DNA from: Bacteroidota bacterium
GTDB taxonomy: Bacteria > Bacteroidota > Bacteroidia > Cytophagales > Cyclobacteriaceae
Direction of reading: 5' to 3'
Assembly: GCA_023417065.1 (NCBI GenBank)
Contig: JAEZGH010000042.1
Coordinates: forward strand, 1 to 64,000
Length of the DNA stretch: 64,000 bases
Shown here: positions 1 to 7,945 of the stretch, in pieces
Layout of the letters: every line of letters begins with the position of its first letter
Position numbering within the stretch: position 1 is the first letter of the stretch
Program-made: the position numbers and the translations under genes
The notes under the pieces: model-generated
Told to the model about the DNA's origin: nothing
What the model saw: only the letters and a program-made list of their open reading frames with translations
Databases searched by the model: none

Positions 1-212
1 AGTTTCTTCAGCGTCCTTTCCAAACGGCTGGCTTCCTCCACATCAATACATTCGCAGGAGAAAACGATTTCCCAGGGAATTCCTTTCGTCGTAAACTTTC
101 GCGACTCGATGGGGTTGTTGTGAAACTTCAACCGCTTCGCCAGGTCAGACGTCCGACCGATATAATACTTATCTAATTTTCGGGAGTAAAGAATGTAAAC
201 AAAATGTAGCAC
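1..212 (-). CDS. GIY-YIG nuclease family protein (C-terminus cut by window edge)
   Basis: Reading the minus strand from a GTG at 212 gives a protein beginning MLHFVYILYSRKLDKYYIGR, the classic start of a small single-domain GIY-YIG nuclease (VYILYS followed by YYIGRTSDLAKRL, then an R-L-E-R-T-L-K-K helix). The open frame runs off position 1, so only about 70 residues are present; stand-alone members are usually 80-100 residues. The start is uncertain because a stable hairpin (221-243) sits just upstream and no ribosome binding site is visible. It lies directly downstream of tRNA-Asn on the same strand. Small GIY-YIG genes of this type are common in Bacteroidota; substrate unknown. Confidence 0.85.
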   Translation of the reverse strand, partial: MLHFVYILYSRKLDKYYIGRTSDLAKRLKFHNNPIESRKFTTKGIPWEIVFSCECIDVEEASRLERTLKK

Positions 213-220
213 AACGAAGA

Positions 221-243
221 AGCCACCGATTTTGTCGGTGGCT
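221..243 (-). terminator. hairpin between tRNA-Asn and GIY-YIG gene
   Basis: A perfect 9-bp stem (AGCCACCGA pairing with TCGGTGGCT) with a 5-base loop starts five bases after the 3' end of the minus-strand tRNA. The T-tract on the minus strand is poor (TCTTCGTTG), so it may be a weak terminator or a processing/antitermination structure in front of the nuclease gene. Confidence 0.5.
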
Positions 244-247
244 TTTG

Positions 248-321
248 CTCCTCCTCTAGGGCTTGAACCTAGGACCCCCTGATTAACAGTCAGGTGCTCT
301 AACCAGCTGAGCTAAGGAGGA
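248..321 (-). tRNA. tRNA-Asn (GTT)
   Basis: The minus strand folds into a complete cloverleaf: acceptor TCCTCCT pairs with AGGAGGA, D-arm AGCTCAGCTGGTTAGAGC, anticodon stem CTGAC/GTCAG-type with loop carrying GTT, and a T-arm containing GGTTCAAGCC. Discriminator base G, no encoded CCA. Confidence 0.95.
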
Positions 322-473
322 ATCCTTAATTTTGGGAGTGCAATTATAAGAGGTTAATCCTAAACTTTCCAAAAAACCTGAAAATTTTTCCGCACAACGG
401 CGGCCTGGATGAAGTTTTTCCCTGATCCTCAAAACCATAACCTCATCCGACGACGAATAATTTCCTGAAACCC

Positions 474-503
474 TTGCTATTCCTGCTCCGTTACCTAACT
501 TTG
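474..503 (+). promoter_or_regulatory. Bacteroidota-type promoter for the 521-3359 run
   Basis: TTG at 474-476 and TAACTTTG at 496-503 are separated by 19 bases, matching the Bacteroidetes sigma consensus (TTG, 19-21 bases, TAnnTTTG). The -7 element ends 17 bases before the ATG at 521, so the leader would be very short. Confidence 0.6.
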
Positions 504-520
504 TAATTCAAAGTACTTTC

Positions 521-1144
521 ATGAAAGAAATTCAGGAATACGAGAAAGACCTCGCCTCCATCCGAAACATCATGGAGCGAACCGCGAAATTTATCTCGCT
601 CAGCGGTCTTTCAGGCGTCCTCGCCGGCCTGTACGCGCTCGCCGGTGCCGCAGTCGCCTACTATCTGGTACAATACCCCGTATCACCGTTCAAATACAGA
701 GTCTACTCCGCCACCGCACCCGACGTGTTATGGAAGCTACTCGTCATCGCCGCCGTCGTTCTAAGCGCATCCCTGGCAACAGGCCTCTACTTCAGCCAGC
801 GCAAAGCCACAAAGCACGGCATCAAACTCTGGACCGGTGCCAGCAAGAAACTCGTATTCAATATGTCTATCCCCCTCATAACGGGAGGGCTCTTCATTCT
901 CATAGCACTTAACAACGGCCACTACGGGATTGCTGCGCCGGCAAGCCTGATCTTCTATGGACTAGCTCTCATTCAGGGTAGCAGCAACACCTTTGATGAA
1001 ATAAGATATCTCGGTTTTTCGGAGATAGGTATCGGACTGGTATCGGCCATACTTCCGGGTTATGGGCTGATATTCTGGGCCCTCGGATTCGGTGTACTTC
1101 ACATCGTCTACGGGATCATTATGCACAACAAATACGATAAGTGA
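521..1144 (+). CDS. six-TM membrane protein of unknown function
   Basis: 207 residues: a short charged N-terminus (about 25 residues, KDLASIRNIMERT) followed by about six hydrophobic segments, for example around residues 27-48, 70-90, 113-130, 135-150, 168-180 and 185-198. No catalytic motif is recognised. The stop codon overlaps the GTG start of the winged-helix regulator (1141) by four bases, so the two are translationally coupled. A membrane protein paired with this type of regulator upstream of creD suggests an envelope-sensing unit (inference). The ATG at 521 is chosen because it follows a good promoter and gives a basic, cytoplasmic N-terminus. Confidence 0.75.
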   Translation: MKEIQEYEKDLASIRNIMERTAKFISLSGLSGVLAGLYALAGAAVAYYLVQYPVSPFKYRVYSATAPDVLWKLLVIAAVVLSASLATGLYFSQRKATKHGIKLWTGASKKLVFNMSIPLITGGLFILIALNNGHYGIAAPASLIFYGLALIQGSSNTFDEIRYLGFSEIGIGLVSAILPGYGLIFWALGFGVLHIVYGIIMHNKYDK

Positions 1145-1440
1145 AAAGCCCATTTGACCATCTCGATAAAGTGCTCGAACACCGCGTACGCCTGCAGATC
1201 ATGTCGGTGCTGGTAACCGAAGAAGCACTTGACTTCAACACGTTGAAGGAAACCCTCGACGTGACGGATGGCAATCTGGCTTCACATATCAAGGCGCTCG
1301 AGAAAGAAAAATACCTGTCCGTGAACAAAACCTTCATCGACCGCAAGCCTAATACGAAATACAAAATCACGGAACGGGGCCGCAATGCCTTCCGCAAGCA
1401 TCTCGATGCCCTCGAGCAGGTTATCCGTCTTCAGAAATAA
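1141..1440 (+). CDS. winged-helix transcriptional regulator (PF13601-like)
   Basis: 99 residues, GTG start inside the stop region of the preceding gene. The sequence fits the small winged-helix family with one DNA-binding domain: LDKVLEHRVRLQIMSVL (helix 1), DFNTLKETLDVTDGNLASHI (helix-turn-helix with recognition helix GNLASHIKALEKE), and the wing KPNTKYKITERGRNAF. No ligand domain is present, so activity is probably set by a partner, possibly the adjacent membrane protein. It precedes creD, which in other Bacteroidota is also found beside such a regulator (recollection, not checked). Confidence 0.85.
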   Translation: MKSPFDHLDKVLEHRVRLQIMSVLVTEEALDFNTLKETLDVTDGNLASHIKALEKEKYLSVNKTFIDRKPNTKYKITERGRNAFRKHLDALEQVIRLQK

Positions 1441-1452
1441 AAATTTTTACCT

Positions 1453-1896
1453 ATGAACTTTGAATTTAAAAGTACTTTTAGAATACAGAATTCTCTTCAA
1501 CAGATACCATTCTCCTTCTGGATACTGGCCCTGAACATCATCGGCGCCGCCATTGTCGCCTACCTCTATTTTGAAAACTATTTTATCCCCGCAACCATAG
1601 GCTCTGCGCGTTACGGCCATTACTATGTCCCCGCCCTGAAAACTGCGATGTATTTTCACTTCCTCACATCGCTGTGCTCCCTCGGCCATCTCTTCATTCA
1701 CGCTATCGTCACCCGGACAGCTTACAGCGGATCTAATGCCTTTGTCTTCAAACTGTTCCATACAATCCGTCAATCATCGGTCATCATTATCCTACTGATA
1801 CACCTGGGCCGGTTTATGCCACGGCGTGGATATACGCTTTCGTATCAGCCGGATTACCCTGCACAGTCATCAACAAAATCAAATTCATCATTCTAA
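1453..1896 (+). CDS. small membrane protein of unknown function, possibly frameshifted near its end
   Basis: 147 residues with three clear hydrophobic segments (about residues 22-42, 60-85 and 103-122). After residue ~118 the frame changes from hydrophobic to a polar, low-complexity tail ending QSSTKSNSSF. The alternative frame over 1806-1890 instead encodes a hydrophobic stretch (ATAWIYAFVSAG, then INKIKFII) that would make a fourth membrane segment, but it runs without a stop into creD. Either the tail is real or a frameshift lies near 1800. Lies 12 bases after the regulator and 14 before creD, so it is probably part of their transcript. Confidence 0.6.
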   Translation: MNFEFKSTFRIQNSLQQIPFSFWILALNIIGAAIVAYLYFENYFIPATIGSARYGHYYVPALKTAMYFHFLTSLCSLGHLFIHAIVTRTAYSGSNAFVFKLFHTIRQSSVIIILLIHLGRFMPRRGYTLSYQPDYPAQSSTKSNSSF

Positions 1897-1910
1897 CAAA
1901 CAATACACTT

Positions 1911-3359
1911 ATGGAAACGCCATCCACTACCTCCCTTTCGTTATTTGAGCGATTCAATTCCTGGATACAGGAATCAATTATGATCAAACTCTTCTCTATC
2001 GGGTTCCTTATCATCGTACTGTTACTTCCTTCAGCGTGGATCCAGGAACTGATTGTTGAACGGCAGTCGCGGGCCGGTGAAGCCATCAGAGAAGTATCTT
2101 CAAAATGGTCGGGCGCACAAACGCTTACAGGACCTGTCCTGATCATACCTTACCGCAAGCAGGATGTAATCGACCGTGGCAAGGATGGAATAGAGATCCA
2201 CGAACGCATTGAAAAAGCCTATTTCCTTCCGGATGAATTGAATATTTCAGGTGAGGTACAACCAGAAAGGCTGAGACGGGGAATCTTCGACGTGGCTGTA
2301 TACAAAAGCAAAATTGGGCTAACCTCCTCCTTTTCACAACCTAATTTCAACGCGCTGAGCATTCCAGCCGACAAAGTATTGTGGAACGAAGCGCACCTTG
2401 CATTCGGGCTGACTGACCTCCGCGGGATCAGCGACACCCTGAGCCTTGCCGTAGGTGGGAAAGAAATGGAAACGGAACCCTCAGCCAATATCGGCGTCAA
2501 CATCGACAGCAATACCGGCGCTGAGTTCAGCGAGGTTTACCGCGGACAATATGCTTCATCGAAAATCAGCACCACGGGGATTACCACCAAACTTGGGTGG
2601 ACCAACGCGGAGGACTTCAACGGTCAGATCAATTTACGCATGAACCTCAAGGGGAGTCAGCGACTCGACTTCGTACCGGTGGGCAAAGCGACAACGGTGC
2701 TGCTAAACGGTACCTGGGAGAACCCCAGCTTCGACGGGGAAATAATCCCAACAGACCGGACACTGACAGATGGAAGCTTCTCTGCCTTATGGAAGACCCT
2801 TCACTTCAACCGCCCGTTTCCCCAACAGTGGACAAATGACAGTCCGGTGCTTAAAGGCAGCGGCGTAAAACTGCTTATTCCTGTAGACCAGTACCAAAAA
2901 AGCATTCGCACATCGAAATACGGTATACTGATCATTCTCCTCACCTTTATCGCTCTGTTACTTGTCGAAATCACACAAAAGATTCGCATCCATCCGTTTC
3001 AGTATATCCTCATCGGGGTAGCGCTGATTATTTATTACGCGCTGCTTCTGAGTATCAGCGAACACGCAGGTTACAACATCGCCTATATTATTGCGTCCGC
3101 GGCCACGGTGATACTGGTCAGCCTGTATGCGTCGACGTTTTTGCGGGAACGCAGGCTTGTCGCGGTATTTGCAGGACTACTCGTCATATTCTACACGTTC
3201 ATCTTTGTGATCATTCTGCAACAGGATTTCTCGCTGCTAATCGGAAGCATCGGCTTGTTCCTGATCGTTGGACTAGTAATGTATTTCTCCCGGGGCATTA
3301 ACTGGTATGGCAGCGAACGAATAACATCACATAAGCCAGGAAGCCAGGTTATAGGCTAG
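1911..3359 (+). CDS. creD: CreD-family inner membrane protein
   Basis: 482 residues, the usual length of CreD (inner membrane protein involved in cell-envelope integrity and colicin E2 tolerance in E. coli). It shows a single N-terminal membrane segment (about residues 25-45), a long periplasmic beta-rich domain with the family motif TLTGPVLIIPY near residue 75 and the LTDLRGI / GSQRLDFVPVG / WENPSFDG regions, and a C-terminal block of about six membrane segments including FVEITQKIRIHPFQYILIG-like sequence. The CreBC regulators known from enterobacteria are absent; a small winged-helix regulator sits upstream instead. Confidence 0.92.
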   Translation: METPSTTSLSLFERFNSWIQESIMIKLFSIGFLIIVLLLPSAWIQELIVERQSRAGEAIREVSSKWSGAQTLTGPVLIIPYRKQDVIDRGKDGIEIHERIEKAYFLPDELNISGEVQPERLRRGIFDVAVYKSKIGLTSSFSQPNFNALSIPADKVLWNEAHLAFGLTDLRGISDTLSLAVGGKEMETEPSANIGVNIDSNTGAEFSEVYRGQYASSKISTTGITTKLGWTNAEDFNGQINLRMNLKGSQRLDFVPVGKATTVLLNGTWENPSFDGEIIPTDRTLTDGSFSALWKTLHFNRPFPQQWTNDSPVLKGSGVKLLIPVDQYQKSIRTSKYGILIILLTFIALLLVEITQKIRIHPFQYILIGVALIIYYALLLSISEHAGYNIAYIIASAATVILVSLYASTFLRERRLVAVFAGLLVIFYTFIFVIILQQDFSLLIGSIGLFLIVGLVMYFSRGINWYGSERITSHKPGSQVIG

Positions 3360-3394
3360 CCCTTTCTTTACCGTTTTGAGGTTGGCGGTGATCT

Positions 3395-3434
3395 GCCGGA
3401 CGAGGGATGTGCGTTATCTTCTGCCTCGTCCGGC
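3395..3434. terminator. bidirectional terminator between convergent genes
   Basis: An 11-bp perfect stem (GCCGGACGAGG with CCTCGTCCGGC, loop 18 bases) followed by TTCTTT lies between creD (plus) and the convergent minus-strand gene ending at 3439. Confidence 0.65.
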
Positions 3435-3438
3435 TTCT

Positions 3439-3888
3439 TTAAAAATATCGTTTACTCAGATGATCGCGAAGGTCGTAACTCCGGATAATGTTGTGGTTTC
3501 GAAAAATCAGAAACTGATTCCGTTTCGAGTCAACGTAAATGCTATCACCGGACCTGAATGAATCAGCGGAGCCGCTGAAAATCTTAATCACATCTTTATC
3601 CGTTCTTAAGAATCGCAGGAGCTTGTAATGCTCCAGTAAGTATGCAAGGCTATCCTCACGCCGCGGGTCGAGTGTACCTTCTTCCAGGGAGATATACAAA
3701 AATCCGTTACCATTCTCGTGAAAGGTTACAGTGCTGTCGACGCGCGCGGTAAAGTCGTAACCAAGGCTTTGGGTATACCATTCGATCTCATTCCAGTAGT
3801 TGGCGTACTTTTGATTAAGCGACGATGCAATGAGTATTATGATTGCAACAACGGCAATGACAATATGCTTGGTCCGGATTGTCTGCAT
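3439..3888 (-). CDS. membrane-anchored hypothetical protein
   Basis: 149 residues. One N-terminal membrane anchor (about residues 8-24, IVIAVVAIIILIASS) is followed by a soluble, beta-rich, probably periplasmic domain without recognisable motifs (DFTARVDST, GFLYISLEEG, RNQFLIFRNHN). No family recognised. It ends next to the bidirectional terminator and lies 42 bases downstream of the XdhC-like gene on the same strand, so co-transcription is possible but functionally uninformative. Confidence 0.65.
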   Translation of the reverse strand: MQTIRTKHIVIAVVAIIILIASSLNQKYANYWNEIEWYTQSLGYDFTARVDSTVTFHENGNGFLYISLEEGTLDPRREDSLAYLLEHYKLLRFLRTDKDVIKIFSGSADSFRSGDSIYVDSKRNQFLIFRNHNIIRSYDLRDHLSKRYF

Positions 3889-3930
3889 GCGGGCATGAGA
3901 GCCAAAACCGGACCAGTTTACGTAGTTATA

Positions 3931-4932
3931 TCAGCGTATGGAATCGACGGCAACAGCGTCTTTCAGATGGCTCTGTCTCAGGCTTGCGATAACTTCTGCA
4001 AGAATGGAAACACTGATTTCCTCGGGAGTAACAGCGCCTATACCTAAGCCCATCGGGCCGCGAACTTCCTGAAACTTGTCCTGGTATTGAAAGAAAAGAC
4101 GTTCATCCATGTTCATGAGATCATTAAGGATTGTCTTCTTCCGATGGTCGGGTCCCAGCACACCCAGGTAACAGGAAGGCACCTTTATGAGCTCCCTCAG
4201 ATACGACATATCCTTCGACAGGGAATGCGTCATAATGACGATAGCGGTCAGTTTATCAAACCGGATTTTTGATGCAAGTGCTTCGGGTAATGCAAACCCG
4301 GTCTCCACTTTCCGCGACAGCCGGTATGGTGGCATTTCCTTCGCAATAAGAAAAGTCCTTAAACCAGCATCGCATGCCATGTTGGCAAGCGTAGTACTGT
4401 CGTACTCACCTCCTATTATAACAATTTGGAACTGCGGTGGAACGGCAACTCTTTCGACGGGAACTTCTCCTTTGATTTCGTCTGGGGAGGTAACATTGAT
4501 AATTACATTACCAAACTCATAAGACGTATGTGCCTGATCTGATTCGTGGGTTCTGCGAATACAAAGATTAAACGACGTTCTCGTCTCATGATGCATCCGG
4601 ATTTTTTCCACCAGCGTATGCAGCGTCTCCGGAACGAGGTATTCGAGCAAAATAAAAATGCGGCCGTTGCACCCAAGTTTGTAGCGTCCGTCGTATTCGA
4701 AAACCACATTGCATTTTGAAGGAAAGACGGTTTGTGCACGTCGCAACACTTCTTTCTCTACACAACCACCGCTCAGTGCACCTTCGTATGAAAGGTCATC
4801 TGCGACGATCATCTGCGTACCCTGCTTGCGATACGATGAACCGATGGTGTGAACAATAGTCGCGAGAACCAGTTCTTTCCCTTCACGGGATTTTGTGAGC
4901 GCAAAGTCGACCAGCCTGAGCAATTCAAACAT
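3931..4932 (-). CDS. XdhC/CoxI family protein
   Basis: 333 residues, the length of two-domain XdhC proteins, which load and sulfurate the molybdenum cofactor of xanthine dehydrogenase-like enzymes. The N-terminal XdhC/CoxI domain is plain (VLATIVHTIGSSYRKQGTQM, then EGALSGGCVEKEV and YKLGCNGRIFILLE with conserved cysteines); the C-terminal Rossmann-type domain contains IVIIGGEYD, AIVIMTHSLSKDMSYL, CYLGVLGPDHRK and a GLGIGAVTPEEISVSI region. No molybdenum hydroxylase or MocA gene lies within the window, so this is an orphan maturation factor here. Confidence 0.9.
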   Translation of the reverse strand: MFELLRLVDFALTKSREGKELVLATIVHTIGSSYRKQGTQMIVADDLSYEGALSGGCVEKEVLRRAQTVFPSKCNVVFEYDGRYKLGCNGRIFILLEYLVPETLHTLVEKIRMHHETRTSFNLCIRRTHESDQAHTSYEFGNVIINVTSPDEIKGEVPVERVAVPPQFQIVIIGGEYDSTTLANMACDAGLRTFLIAKEMPPYRLSRKVETGFALPEALASKIRFDKLTAIVIMTHSLSKDMSYLRELIKVPSCYLGVLGPDHRKKTILNDLMNMDERLFFQYQDKFQEVRGPMGLGIGAVTPEEISVSILAEVIASLRQSHLKDAVAVDSIR

Positions 4933-5023
4933 ATCCTGCTACATTTAGCGGCAGAGGTTACGGCAGTCTTTTCGGACTGAGTGTTGCATCGTTAATAACG
5001 TTGAATCCGGATTACCCCGGAAT

Positions 5024-6655
5024 TTAGTCCTTGTCGAGGAACGGATAGCGGTAGTCGACAGGAGGCACGAACGTTTCCTTGATCGACCTTGCCGAAACCC
5101 AGCGCATCAGGTTCATCTTCGCCCCAGCCTTGTCGTTGGTCCCGGAAGCACGCGCCCCGCCAAAAGGTTGTTGCCCGACAACAGCGCCAGTAGGCTTGTC
5201 GTTGATGTAGAAGTTACCAGCAGCATTGACAAGTTTCTTAGTGGCCATCTCGATAGCATAGCGGTCACGCGAAATGATTGATCCCGTCAGCGCGTAAGGA
5301 GAAGTACGGTCCACGAGGTCGAGTGTATCCTCAAAATTTTCGGAATGGTATACATAAATCGTCAGCACCGGACCGAAGATTTCTTCGCACATGGTCGTTG
5401 ACGACGGATTTTTCGATTCAATGATTGTTGGTTCAACAAAGTACCCTTTCGATTTATCAAATCCACCACCGGCGATGATTTCATTCATCGGATTCTTTTT
5501 GGCGTCTTCGATGTAACCTGTGATCGAATCAAAAGCCTTCTCATCGATTACGGCATTAACGAAATTACCGAAGTCCTCTGTGCCGCCCATGCGGATCGAC
5601 TTAAGGTCTTCAAGCATATATTTTTTTACGTCATCCCAGAGGTTTGAAGGGATATAGGCGCGTGATGCGGCGGAACATTTTTGTCCCTGGTATTCGAATG
5701 CACCGCGGACAAGGGCGGTGGCTACCTCTTTTGCGTCTGCACTTTTGTGAACCATCACGAAGTCCTTGCCACCCGTTTCACCTACGATGCGCGGATACGC
5801 CTTGTAGCGATGGATGTTTTCACCAATGGTCTTCCACATCGTCTGAAACACTTTCGTGCTGCCGGTGAAATGGATTCCGGCGAAGTCAGGATGCTTGAAT
5901 ACAACATCTCCGGCAGTTGGACCGTCGACGTAAACAAGGTTGATAACACCGTCGGGCAGACCTGCTTCGCGCAGCACTTCCATGATAACACTGGCTGCAT
6001 AAACCTGCGTATTCGCGGGCTTCCACACAACAGTATTGCCCATCATGGCCATACTCGTAGGGAGATTGCCGGCGATGGCGGTGAAGTTGAACGGCGTCAC
6101 AGCGAAGGTAAATCCTTCCAGCGGACGGTACTCCATGCGATTCCAGATTCCTGGCGACGACTCCGGCTGCTCATGATAGATCTGGCTCATGAAATAGGCA
6201 TTGAACCGAAGGAAGTCGATGAGTTCACAAGCTGAATCAATTTCAGCCTGATAGGCATTCTTCGACTGACCGAGCATGGTAGCCGCGTTGATCTTATAGC
6301 GGTAAGGTCCGGCGAGAAGGTCAGCGGCCTTAAGGAATATGCTTGCGCGGTGTTCCCATGCAAGATTGGCCCACAATTCTTTGGCAGCGAGAGCCGCTTC
6401 GATTGCCTGTTCTACGTGCGAGCGGTCGCCTTCATGAAAATAACCGAGCACATGCTTATGGTCGTGGGGAGGCGCGAGGGATTTCTTCTTCCCGGTCCGT
6501 ACTTCATCACCGCCAATATACATGGGAATGTCGGCAACACGGCCGCGCGCATCTTCCAGCGCCTTTTTCAGCGCAACGCGTTCCTTGCTTCCGGGTGCAT
6601 AGCTCAGTACAGGTTCGTTTTTTGGGTAGGGTACATTGAAGAATCCGTTCGCCAT
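5024..6655 (-). CDS. pruA: L-glutamate gamma-semialdehyde dehydrogenase (P5C dehydrogenase)
   Basis: 543 residues, single-domain form of 1-pyrroline-5-carboxylate dehydrogenase, which oxidises glutamate semialdehyde to glutamate with NAD in proline catabolism. Aldehyde dehydrogenase features are all present: NAD-binding GSTKVF, general-base region IVGETGGKDFVMVH, and catalytic cysteine in FEYQGQKCSAASRAY; IFGPVLTIYVY and QQPFGGARASGTNDKAG near the end are typical of the P5CDH branch. No proline dehydrogenase gene is adjacent. A TACATTTG element (6694-6701, minus) lies 39 bases before the start. Confidence 0.96.
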   Translation of the reverse strand: MANGFFNVPYPKNEPVLSYAPGSKERVALKKALEDARGRVADIPMYIGGDEVRTGKKKSLAPPHDHKHVLGYFHEGDRSHVEQAIEAALAAKELWANLAWEHRASIFLKAADLLAGPYRYKINAATMLGQSKNAYQAEIDSACELIDFLRFNAYFMSQIYHEQPESSPGIWNRMEYRPLEGFTFAVTPFNFTAIAGNLPTSMAMMGNTVVWKPANTQVYAASVIMEVLREAGLPDGVINLVYVDGPTAGDVVFKHPDFAGIHFTGSTKVFQTMWKTIGENIHRYKAYPRIVGETGGKDFVMVHKSADAKEVATALVRGAFEYQGQKCSAASRAYIPSNLWDDVKKYMLEDLKSIRMGGTEDFGNFVNAVIDEKAFDSITGYIEDAKKNPMNEIIAGGGFDKSKGYFVEPTIIESKNPSSTTMCEEIFGPVLTIYVYHSENFEDTLDLVDRTSPYALTGSIISRDRYAIEMATKKLVNAAGNFYINDKPTGAVVGQQPFGGARASGTNDKAGAKMNLMRWVSARSIKETFVPPVDYRYPFLDKD

Positions 6656-6693
6656 TGGAATTAGATCTTTAGGTTAAAATGAGTTATTCGGGG

Positions 6694-6701
6694 CAAATGT
6701 A
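6694..6701 (-). promoter_or_regulatory. -7 promoter element for pruA
   Basis: TACATTTG on the minus strand matches TAnnTTTG and ends 38 bases before the pruA ATG. No clear TTG at the -33 position. Confidence 0.4.
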
Positions 6702-6706
6702 AGGAA

Positions 6707-7402
6707 TTATAGTATCTGCCGTAATTCATTCAGCGCTTTGATCTCATAATGTACGTCAACCTGATAGTCGATCTGGGCAGGGTTGAAAAGCACGGCGTCG
6801 ATGCATGCATTTCGCGCTCCGCCGATATCCGTAACCGGGTTGTCGCCGATCATTACTGCTTCATGGCACGCCGCGCCATTAAGCGACAGCGCATATTCGA
6901 ATATCTCCTTTGCAGGCTTCTTATAGCCCGCCTTTTGTGAGGTGACCACGTGATCGAAATAATGAGTCAGGTTTCCCGAAGTCAGCTTCATATGCTGAAT
7001 TTCTTCAAAGCCGTTGGTGACCACGGCCAGCGTATAACGTCCGCGCAGATACTCCAGGATGTCGATGGCATCAGGAATGAGGTTGCATTTCTTGGGACAG
7101 CCAAAGAGGTAATTTTCAGAAAGTTCCTCGCTGAGTTTGACTTCGTAGGCATTAAAGGCGCCGAGAATCTGTTTAAACCGTTCCTGCCGGATAACGGAGC
7201 TGTCGACCAGCCCGCGGTCATAAAGCGCCCAAAGGGAGGCGTTTACTTTGTTAAATTCCGTTACAAAATCCTCAAAACGTTCGACGCCTTTGCTTTGGAG
7301 TTGATAATGTTCATAGAGCTCGCCCAGGACTTCGCGGGAGTTGGTATCGTAATCCCATAAGGTGTGATCGAGGTCAAAAAGAACGCATTTATATTTTTTC
7401 AT
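6707..7402 (-). CDS. HAD-superfamily hydrolase, YjjG-type noncanonical nucleotidase
   Basis: 231 residues. All four HAD motifs are visible: FDLDHTLWDYD (nucleophile Asp), VVTNGF (motif II), KAGYKKP (motif III lysine) and MIGDNPVTDIGGARN (motif IV acidic pair). The early DHTLWDYDTNS sequence followed by a helical cap is characteristic of the YjjG / pyrimidine 5'-nucleotidase subgroup, which dephosphorylates noncanonical pyrimidine nucleoside monophosphates. Monocistronic-looking, 15 bases upstream of the ArsR gene stop on the same strand is not seen; spacing to the ArsR gene is 62 bases. Confidence 0.88.
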   Translation of the reverse strand: MKKYKCVLFDLDHTLWDYDTNSREVLGELYEHYQLQSKGVERFEDFVTEFNKVNASLWALYDRGLVDSSVIRQERFKQILGAFNAYEVKLSEELSENYLFGCPKKCNLIPDAIDILEYLRGRYTLAVVTNGFEEIQHMKLTSGNLTHYFDHVVTSQKAGYKKPAKEIFEYALSLNGAACHEAVMIGDNPVTDIGGARNACIDAVLFNPAQIDYQVDVHYEIKALNELRQIL

Positions 7403-7464
7403 CAGTACGTAAATATTCTAAATAACCGGATTTTCACCGTTTAGTTTCATTGGTTCTGGTATAC

Positions 7465-7854
7465 TCAGGGCATCCGCCGGAAGCGAAAATCCGCAATGCG
7501 GTTGACAGCCAGCTCGCGGTTCGAAAACATCGTTTGATACACCTGCTGGTCCTTCTGGAGCTGCTGATCCTTCCGGAGGAACTGGAAGATCTGGTTCACG
7601 ATTTCGGCGACTTCGTCTTTTATTTGATAGAAAACGAAGTGGTTGTGGCGTCGAAAGGAGACGATTCCGGAATTTTTCAGATAGATGAGGTGTCTGGAAG
7701 TTTTGGCCTGCGTGAAATCGAGAATTTTTTCGATATCGGAAATGCACATTTCACCATTCATGTAAATCAGGTGCAGAATCCGGATTCGCGACTCATCGGC
7801 GCAGGCTTTAAAAATCTGGGAACCAAGGGTGAGATTAAAACTTTTTAGCCGCAT
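7465..7854 (-). CDS. ArsR-family winged-helix regulator
   Basis: 129 residues. The sequence FKACADESRIRILHLIYMNGEMCISDIEKIL followed by QAKTSRHLIYLKNSGIVSFRR and the wing NHFVFYQI is a standard ArsR DNA-binding domain. Only one cysteine lies in the alpha-3 region (EMCISDI), so the classic CVC metal site is absent and the inducer is unknown. The last 30 residues are rich in Q, R and F and look unstructured. Divergent from the gene at 7946; both promoters lie in the 91-base gap. Confidence 0.88.
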   Translation of the reverse strand: MRLKSFNLTLGSQIFKACADESRIRILHLIYMNGEMCISDIEKILDFTQAKTSRHLIYLKNSGIVSFRRHNHFVFYQIKDEVAEIVNQIFQFLRKDQQLQKDQQVYQTMFSNRELAVNRIADFRFRRMP

Positions 7855-7875
7855 GGGTCATCTTTGAAAGACGGC

Positions 7876-7883
7876 CAAAGGTA
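7876..7883 (-). promoter_or_regulatory. -7 element for the ArsR gene
   Basis: TACCTTTG on the minus strand, 21 bases before the ATG at 7854, matches TAnnTTTG exactly. ArsR proteins usually autoregulate at such a position. Confidence 0.45.
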
Positions 7884-7914
7884 CATAACATTAGGCACTT
7901 CACGGGGTTATCCC

Positions 7915-7922
7915 TATATTTG
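7915..7922 (+). promoter_or_regulatory. -7 element for the gene at 7946
   Basis: TATATTTG matches TAnnTTTG and ends 23 bases before the TTG start codon. No convincing TTG at -33. Confidence 0.4.
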
Positions 7923-7945
7923 AGAGACAACAAAACTGCAAATAG

